Below, piece after piece: positions 33,313 through 45,546 of a stretch of DNA of 64,000 nt. The stretch covers positions 25,426,679 through 25,490,678 of the forward strand of contig JAJKFL010000010.1 of NCBI GenBank assembly GCA_021186555.1. Direction: 5' to 3'. The notes below the pieces were generated by a model, which saw only the letters and a program-made list of their open reading frames with translations, made no database searches and had not been told where the DNA came from. The translations under genes and the position numbers were made by a program. Position 1 is the stretch's first letter. Every line of letters starts with the position of its first letter. The stretch comes from Reticulitermes speratus. Lineage: Eukaryota > Arthropoda > Insecta > Blattodea > Rhinotermitidae.

Positions 33313-35109
33313 ATACTGCAACATATTGTAAGAATCCGCCCAAAACGAGACGACACACCACTTCATTGACTGCACACACAGAGACGCGACGAAGGACTGA
33401 TGTCCAGTGAAAATAGGCTCAAATAGAACGCGAAGCCATTCCCCTACTCTTAGTGCAAATAGGAGGGACGGAAATGAGACAGAAAGACATAGCATCATTC
33501 GCAGGGAGAGCCTGAACGACCAACCCACAGATCATCAAGTCACTATCGACAACTTTGGTAGGGGGAAAACGGAGGGACCGCTATCAATTCTCCGAAGATC
33601 AACCGTCGTCACCCTCGTCAATGGCAGCATGAGGAGGCAGGTGGGATGGACGGAGATGTGCTAAACCGGAAGGCGAGATACAGCAGCGCTACACACGGCA
33701 GACACGCGAAAGCACAGCAGAGACACACCAACGCGACAGTCTACAGCCAGAGGGAACTACTGTACCATATTCTAAAGGAGAGCCGTATGTCCTTCATCGT
33801 AAGACTACATAGTTATGAATACATCAGACATCATAATTTGTGTCACTGTCACTTTCTTCAGGGTACACAAAATGGTTATACATTTAAGACCCAGCATTGA
33901 GCCACTGTTAAACGTTTGTGCATAACAAATGAAAGACGCAGTTACAATTATATTCCAATAAGATACATATTCCTGAAGCATGGCATATGTAACATATATA
34001 ATAATGTGCGAATGGCATAGGTCGTCCTGATATTCATCAGCACATCAACTGTAATTAATTGCAGCGCTGAGCATGTGCACAAAGATGACTGCTTCTCAAC
34101 ATGTGGTTTTTACTAAGTGGACATAGGGGTGTGTAGAGTATGAGTGCAGAAGGCTGTGTTGATGGTTTCCTCAGCTGGCATAAATCCAATATGCAATCCT
34201 CAGCACCCCATAAACCTGCGGGCCCACAGTACAGTTATAGCAGTATTTTCGATGAATCATAACTTTCCTCCACAAATAACATGATTGAGTAAACACGGTC
34301 AAAAATATTTTTTCATTTTTCAGTTTTGGTGAATATTATATATTGTATGCAGTGTACATTTGAGTATTTTTTGGAGATCTGTTGATAAAATTTAAGTTTC
34401 ATTAAAATCTGACAACAATAACGGTACTTTACATGAAGACCTATGTACATTTATGATAATATCTCGCTAATTCTTCTTAGAATGAGAAATGTTTCGGACA
34501 AAAGTTGTAGAGGAAATCAAAACACACATTTTATGTTCAAAACATTTTTAAAAAAAATCGTGTGTTTTACGAGATAATGTGGAAAAATCTGGTAGAGTCT
34601 AACAGGTCACAGATGGCAGCATGGCGCATGCGCGTTGCTGCAGACACACAGTCAGTATACGTAATATTTATTGCTTTTCCACGGCAGCAATGGTTACGCG
34701 AACGCGCCTCAGTGATACGTTATACGTATATTGCCTGTCTGTTGCTTTGATATCCCTGTGACTACACTCTGTGCTCTAACGATAACCATGCTAGCAGCAC
34801 ACGATGTTGATAGCTCGGAGTGCAACAGACTCTCTGACAAGACGGCGATACAATCAAAGCATTCCCCTACTTTTACAAAACCCAAACTTTCATCGCCATG
34901 TTCAAAATATCCCGGCTCTGTAAATGTGCGACAGACGAACGCAATACCCCAGCGGTGCTACTGAGAATGGGAGGCTTCTGGGGTGCGACGCCGTGTCGTT
35001 GTGTCATCTTCATGGGCAAATGAAGGCGGCATCACACAACGCCACACCTCAAAAGACTTGAAGCTCCATTTCACATTTTCGCATCCTATTGATTTTTAAG
35101 CTTCATTTA
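33313..35109. other. no gene recognised
   Basis: The first part (to about 33,750) stays relatively GC-rich and could be more of the transposon. The remainder is AT-rich. No supported exon. Confidence 0.35.
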
Positions 35110-35616
35110 TACAGGGTGTTTGTAAATTACTTGGACAAATTCTGGAGTATTCCCCGCACCAAAACAGGGAAAAAAGTTCATACCAACATACGTCCGCAAA
35201 CATTTACCTTTAGACTACAAGCCAAAACGTGTTGACCCCTGTCCTTATGATGGTTACTGTGGGGGCACTCAAAAACCTCCCAGTGAGTACAGCTGCAACT
35301 AAAAATGAACAGACGCTTCACCAATGCATTTTTTATGTCTGTCAAACCATCGCAAGCGTCCACCGACCTTTGAAAAGGTGCGACAGTCCGCGATCAGACG
35401 TGCACTGATACAGGGGGACGAAACCTTGACCATTAGTTCTGAATTGTCATTTGAAAACAATAAAAATTGAACAGTTGTTAAATTGGGATGGTGTACTTTA
35501 AATGCATTATGTCAGCTGTAACTAAATTATTACGTAGCTAAGGCCTTAATTATCTCTTTGTTTGATGTGAACAACTGACCCTTTAATTTGCCAAACATTT
35601 CAGATACATCCTGTAT
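35110..35616. mobile_element. Candidate DNA transposon/MITE with imperfect terminal inverted repeats
   Basis: The left end TACAGGGTGTTTGTAAATTA and the complement of the right end (ATACAGGATGTATCTGAAAT) agree over most positions, both starting at a TA. About 500 bp long, with no recognisable transposase. Assigned by termini only (CAGGGTGT-type, Tc1/mariner-like). Confidence 0.4.
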
Positions 35617-35867
35617 ATTTTCCTTTAATCTACGTCTAGGTTTCGAAGGGGTACTTTCACTTCAGGATTTCGTATGAAAACTTTATATATGAGGGTCTAT
35701 TATCTCTCGAATGCGTGCTACATGACATGTTCATACCACTCACCGTCATTCTATAACCATTATCAGTAAAGTAAATGGAATGGCTGCTAACCACAAATAA
35801 GTCACACAGTGATAATTTGGACCCGTGATAAAATAGTGAAAAGTTTAAGGCGCCACGTCTACTGTCG

Positions 35868-35962
35868 TTCAAATGTTCACACGTGCAGCCAGCGTCTGCC
35901 GCCGTTCAAATGTTCACACCGATAGCACCAGTCTGCCGACGTTCAATGTTCAACCGATAGCA
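35868..35962. repeat. short degenerate repeat GTTCAAATGTTCACACC
   Basis: Three approximate copies of a 40-45-bp unit (CGTTCAAATGTTCACAC ... AGCGTCTGCC/CAGTCTGCCG). Confidence 0.6.
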
Positions 35963-36364
35963 CCCCACGTTTACAAAGCAAACATCCTTATCGCTGTGTG
36001 TAATGTTATATATTGGATACACTCCAGTGTACTCCAGCTCACTGCGGTTGCAGTGCGTTGTGACGCATTGTCACGCACAGAATACATAACTGTAATGTAG
36101 AAATGTGGGGTTTCGAGAGATCTCACTGCTTGCATCTTCAGGGTCACTTTCCTCGGACTGCTTGACCCTGAACACGAAAGCAATACAATCTTTCAAAACG
36201 TCACATTTATTACGCACCAAACGACACGGTGTCACGTCCCAGGAGACTGTAATGACATTTGTTTGAGACGGAATATGTACAGCTGTCGTCCTCTGATGTA
36301 GACAACTTTTAGAGGCATCAGTTCTGTAGTGCAGACTTTAACGATCAACATACTAGCCTGATAA

Positions 36365-36390
36365 CTAATCTAACTAACTAACTAACTAAC
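36365..36390. repeat. (CTAA)n microsatellite
   Basis: TAACTAACTAACTAACTAAC directly before the LINE tail. Confidence 0.8.
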
Positions 36391-36640
36391 TCCACGCAGC
36401 AGAGTCCTTCTTGAGAACCTAACAGGTCGTCAGCTAGTCAAGAAATTCCCCGCGTTTTATGGAACCCGAAGGTTCATTACCGCACTCACAACAGCCCGCC
36501 ACCTGTCCCTATCCTGAGCCATATCAATCCAGTCCATGCCCCCCATCCTACTTCTTGAAGATCCATTTTAATATTATCCTCCCATCTACGCCTGGGTCTT
36601 CCAAGTGGTCTCCTTCCCTCAGGCATACTAGCCTGATGCG
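36391..36640 (-). mobile_element. LINE 3' tail
   Basis: The minus strand reads EGRRPLGRPRRRWEDNIKMD, then a piece ending [19 protein letters not shown]-like and the 3'UTR GGGGAATTTCTTGACTAGCT. This is the C-terminus of an endonuclease-RT LINE, 5' truncated, same family as 20.2 kb. It borders the 36-bp array. Confidence 0.75.
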
Positions 36641-36674
36641 ATTAGGAAATGGTTTCTTTGAAATTAAACTACAG

Positions 36675-36893
36675 TGCGAATATAGTTACACTTAAAGTTA
36701 GTGTTGTCTACTGCGATGTAGTTACACTTACAGTTAGTGTTGTCTACTGCGATGTAGTTACACTTACAGTTAGTGTTGTCTACTGCGATGTAGTTACACT
36801 TACAGTTAGTGTTGTCTACTGCGATGTAGTTACACTTACAGTTAGTGTTGTCTACTGCGATGTAGTTACACTTACAGTTAGTGTTGTCTACTG
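36675..36893. repeat. 36-bp satellite, about 6 copies
   Basis: The unit is GTAGTTACACTTACAGTTAG followed by TGTTGTCTACTGCGAT. Because 36 is a multiple of three, one frame stays open through it. I do not regard that as coding. Confidence 0.95.
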
Positions 36894-37003
36894 AACAGTT
36901 TCAAACATTCATTTTTGTTCACGCACACGCACACACGTAAGTGGAGGAATGAATCTGAAGGTGCGTCTAATGCCTTGCAGCCTTATGAAAATGTGAGTTA
37001 GGT

Positions 37004-37005
37004 CA

Positions 37006-37058
<53 letters not shown>

Positions 37059-37060
37059 GC
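37004..37060. repeat. (GTCT)n microsatellite
   Basis: About 14 uninterrupted copies. Confidence 0.95.
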
Positions 37061-37105
37061 TGAGCCGAACGCAGTCGTTTCTCACTCAACAATTATTTAA
37101 TTTTA

Positions 37106-37330
37106 GGAAGTTCTTGTGTCGCCTGAAGTTCTTGTGTCGCCTGAAGTTCTTGTGTCGCCTGAAGTTCTTGTGTCGCCTGAAGTTCTTGTGTCGCCTGAAG
37201 TTCTTGTGTCGCCTGAAGTTCTTGTGTCGCCTGAAGTTCTTGTGTCGCCTGAAGTTCTTGTGTCGCCTGAAGTTTCTTGTGTCGCCTGAAGTTCTTGTGT
37301 CGCCTGAAGTTCTTGTGTCGCCTGAAGTCT
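37106..37330. repeat. 18-bp satellite, about 12 copies
   Basis: The unit is GAAGTTCTTGTGTCGCCT. One extra T in the eighth or ninth copy shifts the phase. The period of 18 leaves frames open on both strands by arithmetic alone. Confidence 0.95.
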
Positions 37331-37439
37331 CCGCTTGAAAGATTTCGTTTCCGAGTTCAAATCTGCAATCGGATCTACGTGGCTTTATTAAAGTGCAGAG
37401 AAGTCGAAAGGCCGAAGGGGGAATAAAAGGATAACTGTA

Positions 37440-37700
37440 CCTGCATGCAGCACAGTCCTTCTTGAGAAGCTAACAGTTCCTCAGCTAGTCAAGCAGGTCC
37501 ACGCATTTTATGGAACCCGCAAGTTCGTGAGCGTTTTCACGACGGTCCGACTCCTATCTTCGCCAAATTCATCCAGTACGCGCCGTTCTGTGCCGTTCCA
37601 GTTGCATCCATTTTAACATTATCCTCATATCTATGCCTGGGTCTTCCGAGTGATCTTTTTCCTTCATATTTCCCTATGACAACTCCGGATGCATCTCTTC
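37440..37700 (-). mobile_element. LINE 3' tail, divergent subfamily
   Basis: The minus strand gives pieces such as GKYEGKRSLGRPRHRYEDNV followed by KMD and, after a 3'UTR, GAAGGACTGTGCTGCATGC. It is related to but distinct from the tail at 36.4 kb. Confidence 0.65.
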
Positions 37701-39010
37701 TGTCTTATGCATGCTGCATGACTGCCCTCTTTCTGTGCTTCATTTGACCACTCGACTGCCAGTGAAAGACCTGTGCAAATTGTGAAACTCTTCATCACGC
37801 TCCTCTCTCCACTTTCCTGTTACCTCATCTTCCTAGCCCCAGAAGCCTCTGTCAGCGCCTTAATCTCGTACACAGCCAATTTTTTCCTTAATAATAGACC
37901 ACGTTTCACACCCAGGAAAGATTATATTTATGTATATTTTAATCCCTATGTTTATGAAACGGTAATACCAAACGGTAATACCAAATACATATTTTACTCA
38001 GTTTAAATAACATTTGAGATAAATGCTGCAAGGACAGCATTTCCAATTCCGCCATTTGCTATTCCGTACAATTCAGTGTCCTTGACAGTTAATGCACAAA
38101 CACACGTCAAAGTTGTTTTGCACGTAAAATCACAAATAAATGTGTAATATTTTCGTTTCTTACACCTCTGAGACAGCAAATTTCAACACAATTTCAGGTT
38201 TAAAAATTTAATTCGGTGTTACAAGTTCCTACTCTTTGTATTCCGAGCTTCTGACGGCTGCGTCAGACGCACCATGACGCCTCAATGACTGCACACGACG
38301 TAACCTGCCCGCCTTGAGGCTTGAGTCATTTGTTAGAAAAAATAAATTAGTTGTGAGCTTAATTTGGAGGCTAGGAGCAAAAGGTTGAATTATTCTTCTG
38401 GAGGTGTTGTGCAGCTCTCCAATACTGAAATTTCTTGGAATAATTGCAGAATTTTTTAAAGAGAGTGCGCAGAGACCTTTACGCCTTCATTTACCTTATT
38501 TGTGCAAATCACAAAGCAAATTCATGATTCTTTGTGTTTCTAAAAGCAGTGAGGAGGAAAGTATCGTGTCTGGGAGCCAAAGGTGTGTGTGTAGCAAGTC
38601 ACGTGGCGATGCACTGGCTAAGTTTAAAACCAACTTCATAAGTTACGAGGCTCTTTGCAAATAAAGTGTCATTGTGTGAAGTGCCGTTGACAGGAACAGT
38701 TCTATTGTTTTTGAAAATGCTTACAATAGCAACATGTAGCAAATGACACAATCACCATAATATAGAACGAAGTTTCAAGTCTTTTGGCAGACACGGTGCA
38801 TACTGCTGTACAGTTGCCAATGCACTGCCTGTACTGCCTGTATACTGCGGCTGTATGCAATGAACATGACGTCACATCCCACAGCACTGTGACATTCTGA
38901 TGCCACTACGATACAGGTTGTGTTTGATGGGTTGATGTTTGATTTGGTTGTGTTGTTTGATTTGATTATTTACAAATATGTTCACTATAAACATATATAA
39001 TAACATATGC
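37701..39010. other. no gene recognised
   Basis: No exon supported. A stretch near 38,760-38,890 (minus strand: LWDVTSCSL) resembles a common arthropod dispersed repeat fragment. Confidence 0.35.
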
Positions 39011-40225
39011 AATCCTGTCAACCCTCTAAAGCCCAGTGGTTACTATATGTACCACCATGTTTAACATTCACAATTCCATGTTCTGCCCACACAGTGTATT
39101 TATGTGTTTTGTGTGGATCTCAGAACAAACAGCGATTATTTCACTGTACAGCATTAACTGACTGGTTTGTATAACTGAGACGGAGTGTGTTTACTGCGCG
39201 GTACGGACTGTATTTATGTGTTTTGTGTGGATCTCAGAACAAACAGCGATTATTTCACTGTACAACATTAACTGACTGGTTTGTGTAACTGAGACGGAGT
39301 GTGTTTACTGCGCGGTACGGACTGTATTTATGTGTTTTGTGTGGATCTCAGAACAAACAGCGATTATTTCACTGTACAACATTAACTGACTGGTTTGCAT
39401 AACTGAGATGGAGTGTGTTTACTGCGCGGTACGGACTGTATTTATGTGTTTTGTGTGGATCTCAGAACAAACAGCGATTATTTCACTGTACAGCATTAAC
39501 TGACTGGTTTGTATAACTGAGATGGAGTGTGTTTACTGCGCGGTACGGACTGTATTTATGTGTTTTGTGTGGATCTCAGAACAAACAGCGATTATTTCAC
39601 TGTACAACATTAACTGACTGGTTTGCATAACTGAGACGGAGTGTGTTTACTGCGCGGTACGGACTGTATTTATGTGTTTTGTGTGGATCTCAGAACAAAC
39701 AGCGATTATTTCACTGTACAACATTAACTGACTGGTTTGCATAACTGAGACGGAGTGTGTTTACTGCGCGGTACGGACTGTATTTATGTGTTTTGTGTGG
39801 ATCTCAGAACAAACAGCGATTATTTCACTGACAACTATGACTGTTGTATAACTGAATGGAGTGGTTTAAGCCGTACGGACTGATTATGTGTTTGTGTGAT
39901 CTCAACAACACGATATTCTGTACACATAGACTGTTGTATAATGAATGAGTGTGTTTACTGCGCGGTACGGACTGTATTTATGTGTTTTGTGTGGATCTCA
40001 GAACAAACAGCGATTATTTCACTGTACAACATTAACTGACTGGTTTGTATAACTGAGACGGAGTGTGTTTACTGCGCGGTACGGACTGTATTTATGTGTT
40101 TTGTGTGGATCTCAGAACAAACAGCCATTATTTCTCTGTACAACATTAACTGACTGGTTTGTGTAACTGAGACGGAGTGTGTTTACTGCGCGGTACGGAC
40201 TGAGTCTTTATATATAGTTCAAGGT
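39011..40225 (+). repeat. 114-bp satellite inside a dispersed element, copy 1
   Basis: About 9-10 units of 114 bp starting TGTATTTATGTGTTTTGTGT and including GTTTACTGCGCGGTACGGAC. The left flank (GTACCACCATGTTTAACATT ... CTGCCCACACAGTG) is found again, inverted, next to the arrays at 51.9 and 60.2 kb. The right border (GACTGAGTCTTTATATATAG) is close to the border of the array at 58.8 kb. Units at 39,826-39,955 are degraded by many single-base losses, unlike all neighbours. Confidence 0.9.
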
Positions 40226-40235
40226 TAATCTCAAG

Positions 40236-40505
40236 TCTTTATGGTCTTTCCATGACTCAGGCGGTTAGTCGCCAGCTCCTCACCGCGAACGCCCCGGTTT
40301 GAATTCAGGTCAGTGCGTGTAAGATGTGTGGCTTACAGATTTACACTGGGGTAGGATTTTTATTTCTGAGTACTCCAGATTTCCCCTTCCAGCATCATTC
40401 CACCTATCCAGTCATCTTCATCTACATGTTTCTATTACAAGAAGGAGAAAGGCCCAAGCCTCTGAACCTTCCAACAAGCAATGATTTTCGGAAATCGGGG
40501 AACAT
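40236..40505 (+). mobile_element. tRNA-derived SINE
   Basis: CCATGACTCAGGCGGTTAGT is A-box-like and CCCGGTTTGAATTCAGG B-box-like. The body CTGAGTACTCCAGATTTCCC resembles the copies at 14.9 and 60.8 kb. Confidence 0.65.
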
Positions 40506-42125
40506 TGGATACGAAAGCCCTTTCACTCGGTCCTAAAAAGTTAAGAGAGCCCTTCGCCTTTGCAGCGTTTATAATCACCGCAGGAAGACAGTGGAGTTGT
40601 TTTACAATGACGTATCAGCTGAACATTTAAATTTCAACGTTCAGTCCCACACAGCAGGTCTTTTCATTTTTATAGGCTTCATGATGAAAATACTTTCTTG
40701 ATCTGGCATAGGCAAAGTCAAGTGTTTAACGTGTGTTTGCAGAAAGATAGTTTTGTCTTTAAAGAGTTCAGGGTGTAACATAAACTCTATAGTTCAATTT
40801 ATATGTTCTGTTAAGGTAAAAGCAACAGTAATACATTCGTTGCGGGTCAGATTCTGTCCTCGAAACGCCTGTTACAAAATTGTGGGTTTCTTACAGAAGC
40901 AGAATGTTATATTTGTTTTGAAAGCGCCCTTGAAATTCTTTATTTGTCGATACTGATAGTGTAGGAACACAGGACACACTGATAGTGTAGGAACAGAGGA
41001 CACGTGTTGCTGCAGTCAGACAGCGATAGACAGTGGCGATGTCTGCTGTGTGTCAATCAGTGCTGCCATTTGGTCTGACGTCGCAGGTTGCTTGAAGAGG
41101 ACAGACGCAGGTAAGCTCAAATGTTCATTGGCCTATAAGAATTACCAAGTGTATTTTCTGGTCGCGCAATATAACGCTATAATTTCACGTAGCGTCGGCG
41201 ATATGCGGAGCAGCAGGTCGCAGTGCCACACTATTGGCCTGAGACTGATCCCGGGTCTCCTCGGCGAGAAGCTCCTGTGACATGGCAATCCCTGTTTGAG
41301 TACAGGCAGCTTTGCAGTTATGACTTTATGCACCTTGGCGGAGGTTCTTACTGATATTTGCATAATCTGAACCAATACCACATGAGAGTCATTTCACATA
41401 CTTGCGGGAAAAAAAACGAATCCTGAGACTCTGGACCAACCAGTGGCCCGTTGCGAGTCACGTGACACTTTTTGGATATTTTTTGTCATTTTGTAACAGG
41501 CAGAGAAAACCTGAAGAAGGACATAATTTATTTGAACTGCTGTCTCAGTAGAAATTCTTAGGCGTTTGGATTTACACAGAATATTGAGATACGTCGGACG
41601 CAATTTATTCCTCACACCAGCACCTTACACTCATCATATGAGGACCAAGAGAATAGCTTACATTTAAAGTAGGCCGAACATTATTTTAAGCTATAAACAT
41701 TTTAATTATCTCGTTTAAAATTAAACATATTTTTCGCAATTCAATACAACTTTCTCGGGCCAGCACCTGTGTTACGTGCTTTGAGCCACTTTTGATCTGA
41801 AACACTCAAAGCGGCTGGCATCAAGTTCTGTCGCCGCGAAGCTTCAATAATAAGGCTGCACATTTGTTATGGCAAAAGTGAGGTGAATTGAACTAATTTA
41901 ATTTTAAACACAATTAACTGGCATTTCTATGCTGAAGTACGATCAACTACGATCAGCATGCACGTATCGTGATCGCAGTTGAGCTTTTACAGTTCGTAAT
42001 TTAAAGAGTGTCAATTTTTTAAATTAAACAATATTCAGTTCTGTGCCGAGCCACAGTGACATAAGATCAGGGCCGCACAAAAGTAGTACCGGGACTCATG
42101 TGGCCCCCCAGGTGCATGTCGTCTG
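40506..42125. other. no gene recognised
   Basis: No supported exon. A short duplication (GATAGTGTAGGAACA, 40,958 and 40,981) is the only local repeat. Confidence 0.35.
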
Positions 42126-42127
42126 TC

Positions 42128-42205
42128 GGAGAGGAGACAGTAAAGTAATAATGTTTAGTGTCAGTCAGACAGTAAAGTAATAATGTTTAGTGTCAGTCAG
42201 AAAGT
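42128..42205. repeat. 37-bp direct duplication
   Basis: GACAGTAAAGTAATAATGTT followed by TAGTGTCAGTCA is present twice in tandem. Confidence 0.85.
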
Positions 42206-42258
42206 CCGACACGACTTGACTTATTGGCAAAATAAATGATTTGTGCCTGCATCAAGCT

Positions 42259-42569
42259 GGGGCCGCAGTGGCGCAGTTCGTTGAGGCATGCGGTACAAAC
42301 CGGAAGGTTGCGGGTTCGATTCCCCTTGGGGTCATTGGGATTTTCCATTGACATAATCCTTTCGGTCGCACTATGGCCCTAAGGTCGACTCAGCCTCTAA
42401 CAGAAATGAGTACCACGAATATCTCCTTGGAGGTAAAGGCGGCCGATTCCTAGGGCTGACAAATTTACCACAATAATGTGCCGATTGCCCAGAAATTCTG
42501 GGAGCCTCAATCTCCTGGAGCCCTAAGGGCTTGCCCAGGCCTGTATAGGGATTCTTTTCCTTTATCAAA
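42259..42569 (+). mobile_element. tRNA-derived SINE, full-length-looking
   Basis: GGGGCCGCAGTGGCGCAGTT (A box), GGGTTCGATTCCCC (B box), body with GGTCGCACTATGGCCCTAAG, 3' part with TCTGGGAGCCTCAATCTCCT. It is the same family as 28.96 kb. Confidence 0.85.
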
Positions 42570-42612
42570 AGCTACGTGTTTCGACTCAAAAAGATAATTA
42601 TCAGGCTATTCT
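42570..42612 (-). ncRNA. Degenerate hammerhead-like motif
   Basis: The minus strand reads AGC (stem I) - CTGATAA - decayed stem II ending GAGTC - GAAA - ACACGT stem III - GTA - GCT (stem I). One core base (G8) is changed. It faces an opposed copy of the same GTCGAAACACGTAGC end at about 42,750. Confidence 0.45.
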
Positions 42613-42729
42613 TATTAAAACATAGAATGAAATGATAAAATTTCCGGAAGTAAAGCGGCAGGAGCGTGAAGCTAACCGCTCATGTCTATAAAGTGACGAA
42701 GTTAAAAATGATCTGCCTATCTGCCTCGC

Positions 42730-42975
42730 TGTGGTAATGACAAGTTGACGGTCGAAACACGTAGCTGTTACTGCAGCAAACAGTAATGACATGTTCAGGT
42801 CGACACGTAGCTGTTACTGCAGCAAACAGTAATGACATGTTCACGGTAGAAACACGTAGCTGTTACTGCAGCAAACAGTAATGACATGTTCACGGTCGAA
42901 ACACGTAGCTGTTACTGCAGCAAACAGTAATGACATGTTCACGGTCGAAACACGTAGCTGTTACTGTAGCAAACA
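42730..42975 (+). repeat. 49-bp satellite built on a hammerhead-like sequence, 5 copies
   Basis: The unit is GTCGAAACACGTAGCTGTTA followed by CTGCAGCAAACAGTAATGACATG-like sequence and TTCACG. GAAACACGTAGC, starting at positions near 42,754, repeats every 48-49 bp. Each unit holds GAC...GTCGAAACAC, i.e. stem II, GAAA and the short stem III of the nearby ribozyme-like end, with an eroded CTGANGA core. Confidence 0.85.
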
Positions 42976-43134
42976 AAGAGCCACTAAGTGAAGTCATGTT
43001 GCTCTGACATCATGCAGCGAGCTGCGACGTCTAACAAGTGCAGTAGCGTCTGCATGGTCGTCAGTAATTGGCAGCAACGACGTCGTGAGTACATTTTGAA
43101 CGTCAAGCAGCTATTAATTGCAAAAATTTATGAA

Positions 43135-44850
43135 AAGTCTGCAGTAAATACATAAAACATCTGCAGTAAATAAATAAAACGTCTGCAGTAAATACATAAA
43201 ACGCCTGCAGTAAATACATAAAACGCCTGCAGTAAATACATAAAACGCCTGCAGTAAATACAAAAAACACCTGCGGTAAATACATAAAACGCATGCAGTA
43301 AATACATAAAAGTCTGCAGTAAATACATAAAACGCCTGCAGTAAATACATAAAATGCCTGCAGTAAATGCATAAAACGTCTGCAGTAAATAAATAAAACT
43401 GCTGCAGTAAATATATAAAACGGCTGCAGTAAATACATAAAACGCCTGCAGTAAAAACATAAAATGCCTGCAGTAAATACATAAAAGTCTGCAGTAAATA
43501 CATAAAACGTCTGCAGTAAATACATAAAACGTCTGCAGTAAATATATAAAACGGCTGCAACAAATACATAAAACGACCGCAGTAAATACATAAAATGCCT
43601 GCAGTAAATACATAAAACGTCTGCAGTAAATAAATAAAACTGCTTCAGTAAATATATAAAATGGCTGCAGTAAATACATAAAACGCCTGCAGTAAATACA
43701 TAAAATGCCTGCAGTAAATACATAAAAGTCTGCAGTAAATACATAAAACGTCTGCAGTAAATACATAAAACGCCTGCAGTAAATACATAAAATGCCTGCA
43801 GTAAATACATAAAAGTCTGCAGTAAATACATAAAACGTCTGCAGTAAATACATAAAACGTCTGCAGTAAATACATAAAACGTCTGCAGTAAATACATAAA
43901 ACGTCTGCAGTAAATACATAAAAGTCTGCAGTAAATACATAAAACGTCTGCAGTAAATACATAAAACGTCTGCAGTAAATATATAAAACCGCTGCAGTAA
44001 ATACATAAAACGCCTGCAGTAAATACATAAAATGCCTGCAGTAAATACATAAAAGTCTGCAGTAAATACATAAAACGTCTGCAGTTAATATATAAAACGT
44101 CTGCAGTAAATACATAAAAGTCTGCAGTAAATACATAAAACGTCTGCAGTAAATATATAAAACGTCTGCAGTAAATACATAAAACGTCTGCAGTAAATAT
44201 ATAAAACGGCTGCAGTAAATACATAAAACGCCTGCAGTAAATACATAGAACGTCTGCAGTAAAAACATAAAAGTCTGCAGTAAATACATAAAACGTCTGC
44301 AGTAAATACATAAAACGTCTGCAGTAAATACATAAAACGTCTGCAGTAAATACATAAAACGTCTGCAGTAAATACATAAAACGTCTGCAGTAAATATATA
44401 AAACGGCTGCAGTAAATACATAAAACGCCTGCAGTAAATACATAAAATGCCTGCAGTAAATACATAAAACGTCTGCAGTAAATACATAAAACGTCTGCAG
44501 TAAATACATAGAACGTCTGCAGTAAATACATAAAACGTCTGCAGTAAATACATAAAACGTCTGCAGTAAATTTTATAAAACGGCTGCAGTAAATACATAA
44601 AACGCCTGCAGTAAATACATAAAATGCCTGCAGTAAATACATAAAAGTCTGCAGTAAATACATTAAACGTCTGCAGTAAATACATAAAACGTCTGCAGTA
44701 AATACATAAAACGTCTGCAGTAAGTACATAAAACGTCTGCAGTAAATACATAAAATGTCTGCAGTAAATACATAAAACGTCTGCAGTAAATACATAAAAC
44801 GTCTGCAGTAAATACATAAAACGCCTGCAGTAAATACATAAAATGCCCTC
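43135..44850. repeat. 22-bp satellite, about 78 copies
   Basis: The unit is CTGCAGTAAATACATAAAAC followed by GT/GC, with a PstI-type CTGCAG in nearly every copy. Variants of 21 bp (AAAGT) recur at intervals and shift the phase. The minus strand of the unit has no stop codon in any frame, so frames of more than 400 codons reading YLLQTFYVF/CIYCRRF arise. They carry no other sign of being a gene. Confidence 0.97.
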
Positions 44851-45336
44851 AGAAGCACATAAATGATAAAGTAAAATACAAACAATTCTTGGACACAAAA
44901 AGTACTTTAAAAGATTGCAGGAGCATCTCGATCCATAAAACATGAAATCAATCAAACTCACTTTCTGAAAGACAGGGCTTGACTGAGCTGAGAGTGGTCT
45001 GTGCTGCAGCAGGAGTGGAGACTGCTGACTTGCCAGTCACGTGGCCTCGTCCAGATTTGTAGGAACAGTACGAGAGGCAGGAATAGTGGTTTTAAAACGG
45101 GTTACCAGGAAAGGTTGAAATGAAGCACACAAACTGAGCAACACCAAGAATGTTCTGCGCATTAGCTGGTCGCAATTTCGACGCTGACCGTAGCGTACCT
45201 GACCAGTTGTTCAAAAGAACCGTGTTGTACCGTACAGTCTGCTGTAAACCAAAGACAGAAACAGAACATGTCTTTAACTAATTATTGCAATGCACGATAT
45301 ATATAACACAAAATGTCATATCTTTGTCCACGCAGC

Positions 45337-45546
45337 ATGGCGCCTCGCAATCACGTCCAGCCTTTTCCCTTGTGGTGGAGTCCCACGCTCCGAGAAACAC
45401 CCCCAAAATCTGCAGACCTATTCCTGAAGGATAAGCAGCGGGATGACGGAGCTGAGGGTCTGTGGCGAGTCCATGACGACCTCTATGACCTCTCGTCCTT
45501 TGTTGACAATCATCCGGGTGGTTCAGAGTGGCTACGTCTCACAAAG
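45337..45546 (+). CDS. Cyt-b5-r: Cyt-b5-r exon 1
   Basis: ATGGCGCCTC lies one base after a good acceptor (TTTGTCCACGCAG, ending 45,335), so a non-coding 5' exon probably exists upstream. It encodes the b5 start ([20 protein letters not shown], then HPGGSEWL) and ends AAG|GTCAGC in phase 0. A stronger-looking donor, GTAAGA, lies six bases on and would insert two residues. TK-GTD matches the family, so I prefer the first. Confidence 0.92.

Noticed and set aside
37103-37360. Frames on both strands of the 18-bp array
   Set aside because: Period divisible by three with no stop; no start context or conservation argument.
43103-44961. Minus-strand open frames of up to 468 codons
   Set aside because: They consist solely of the 22-bp satellite, exist in all three frames and have no domain, start context or codon signature.
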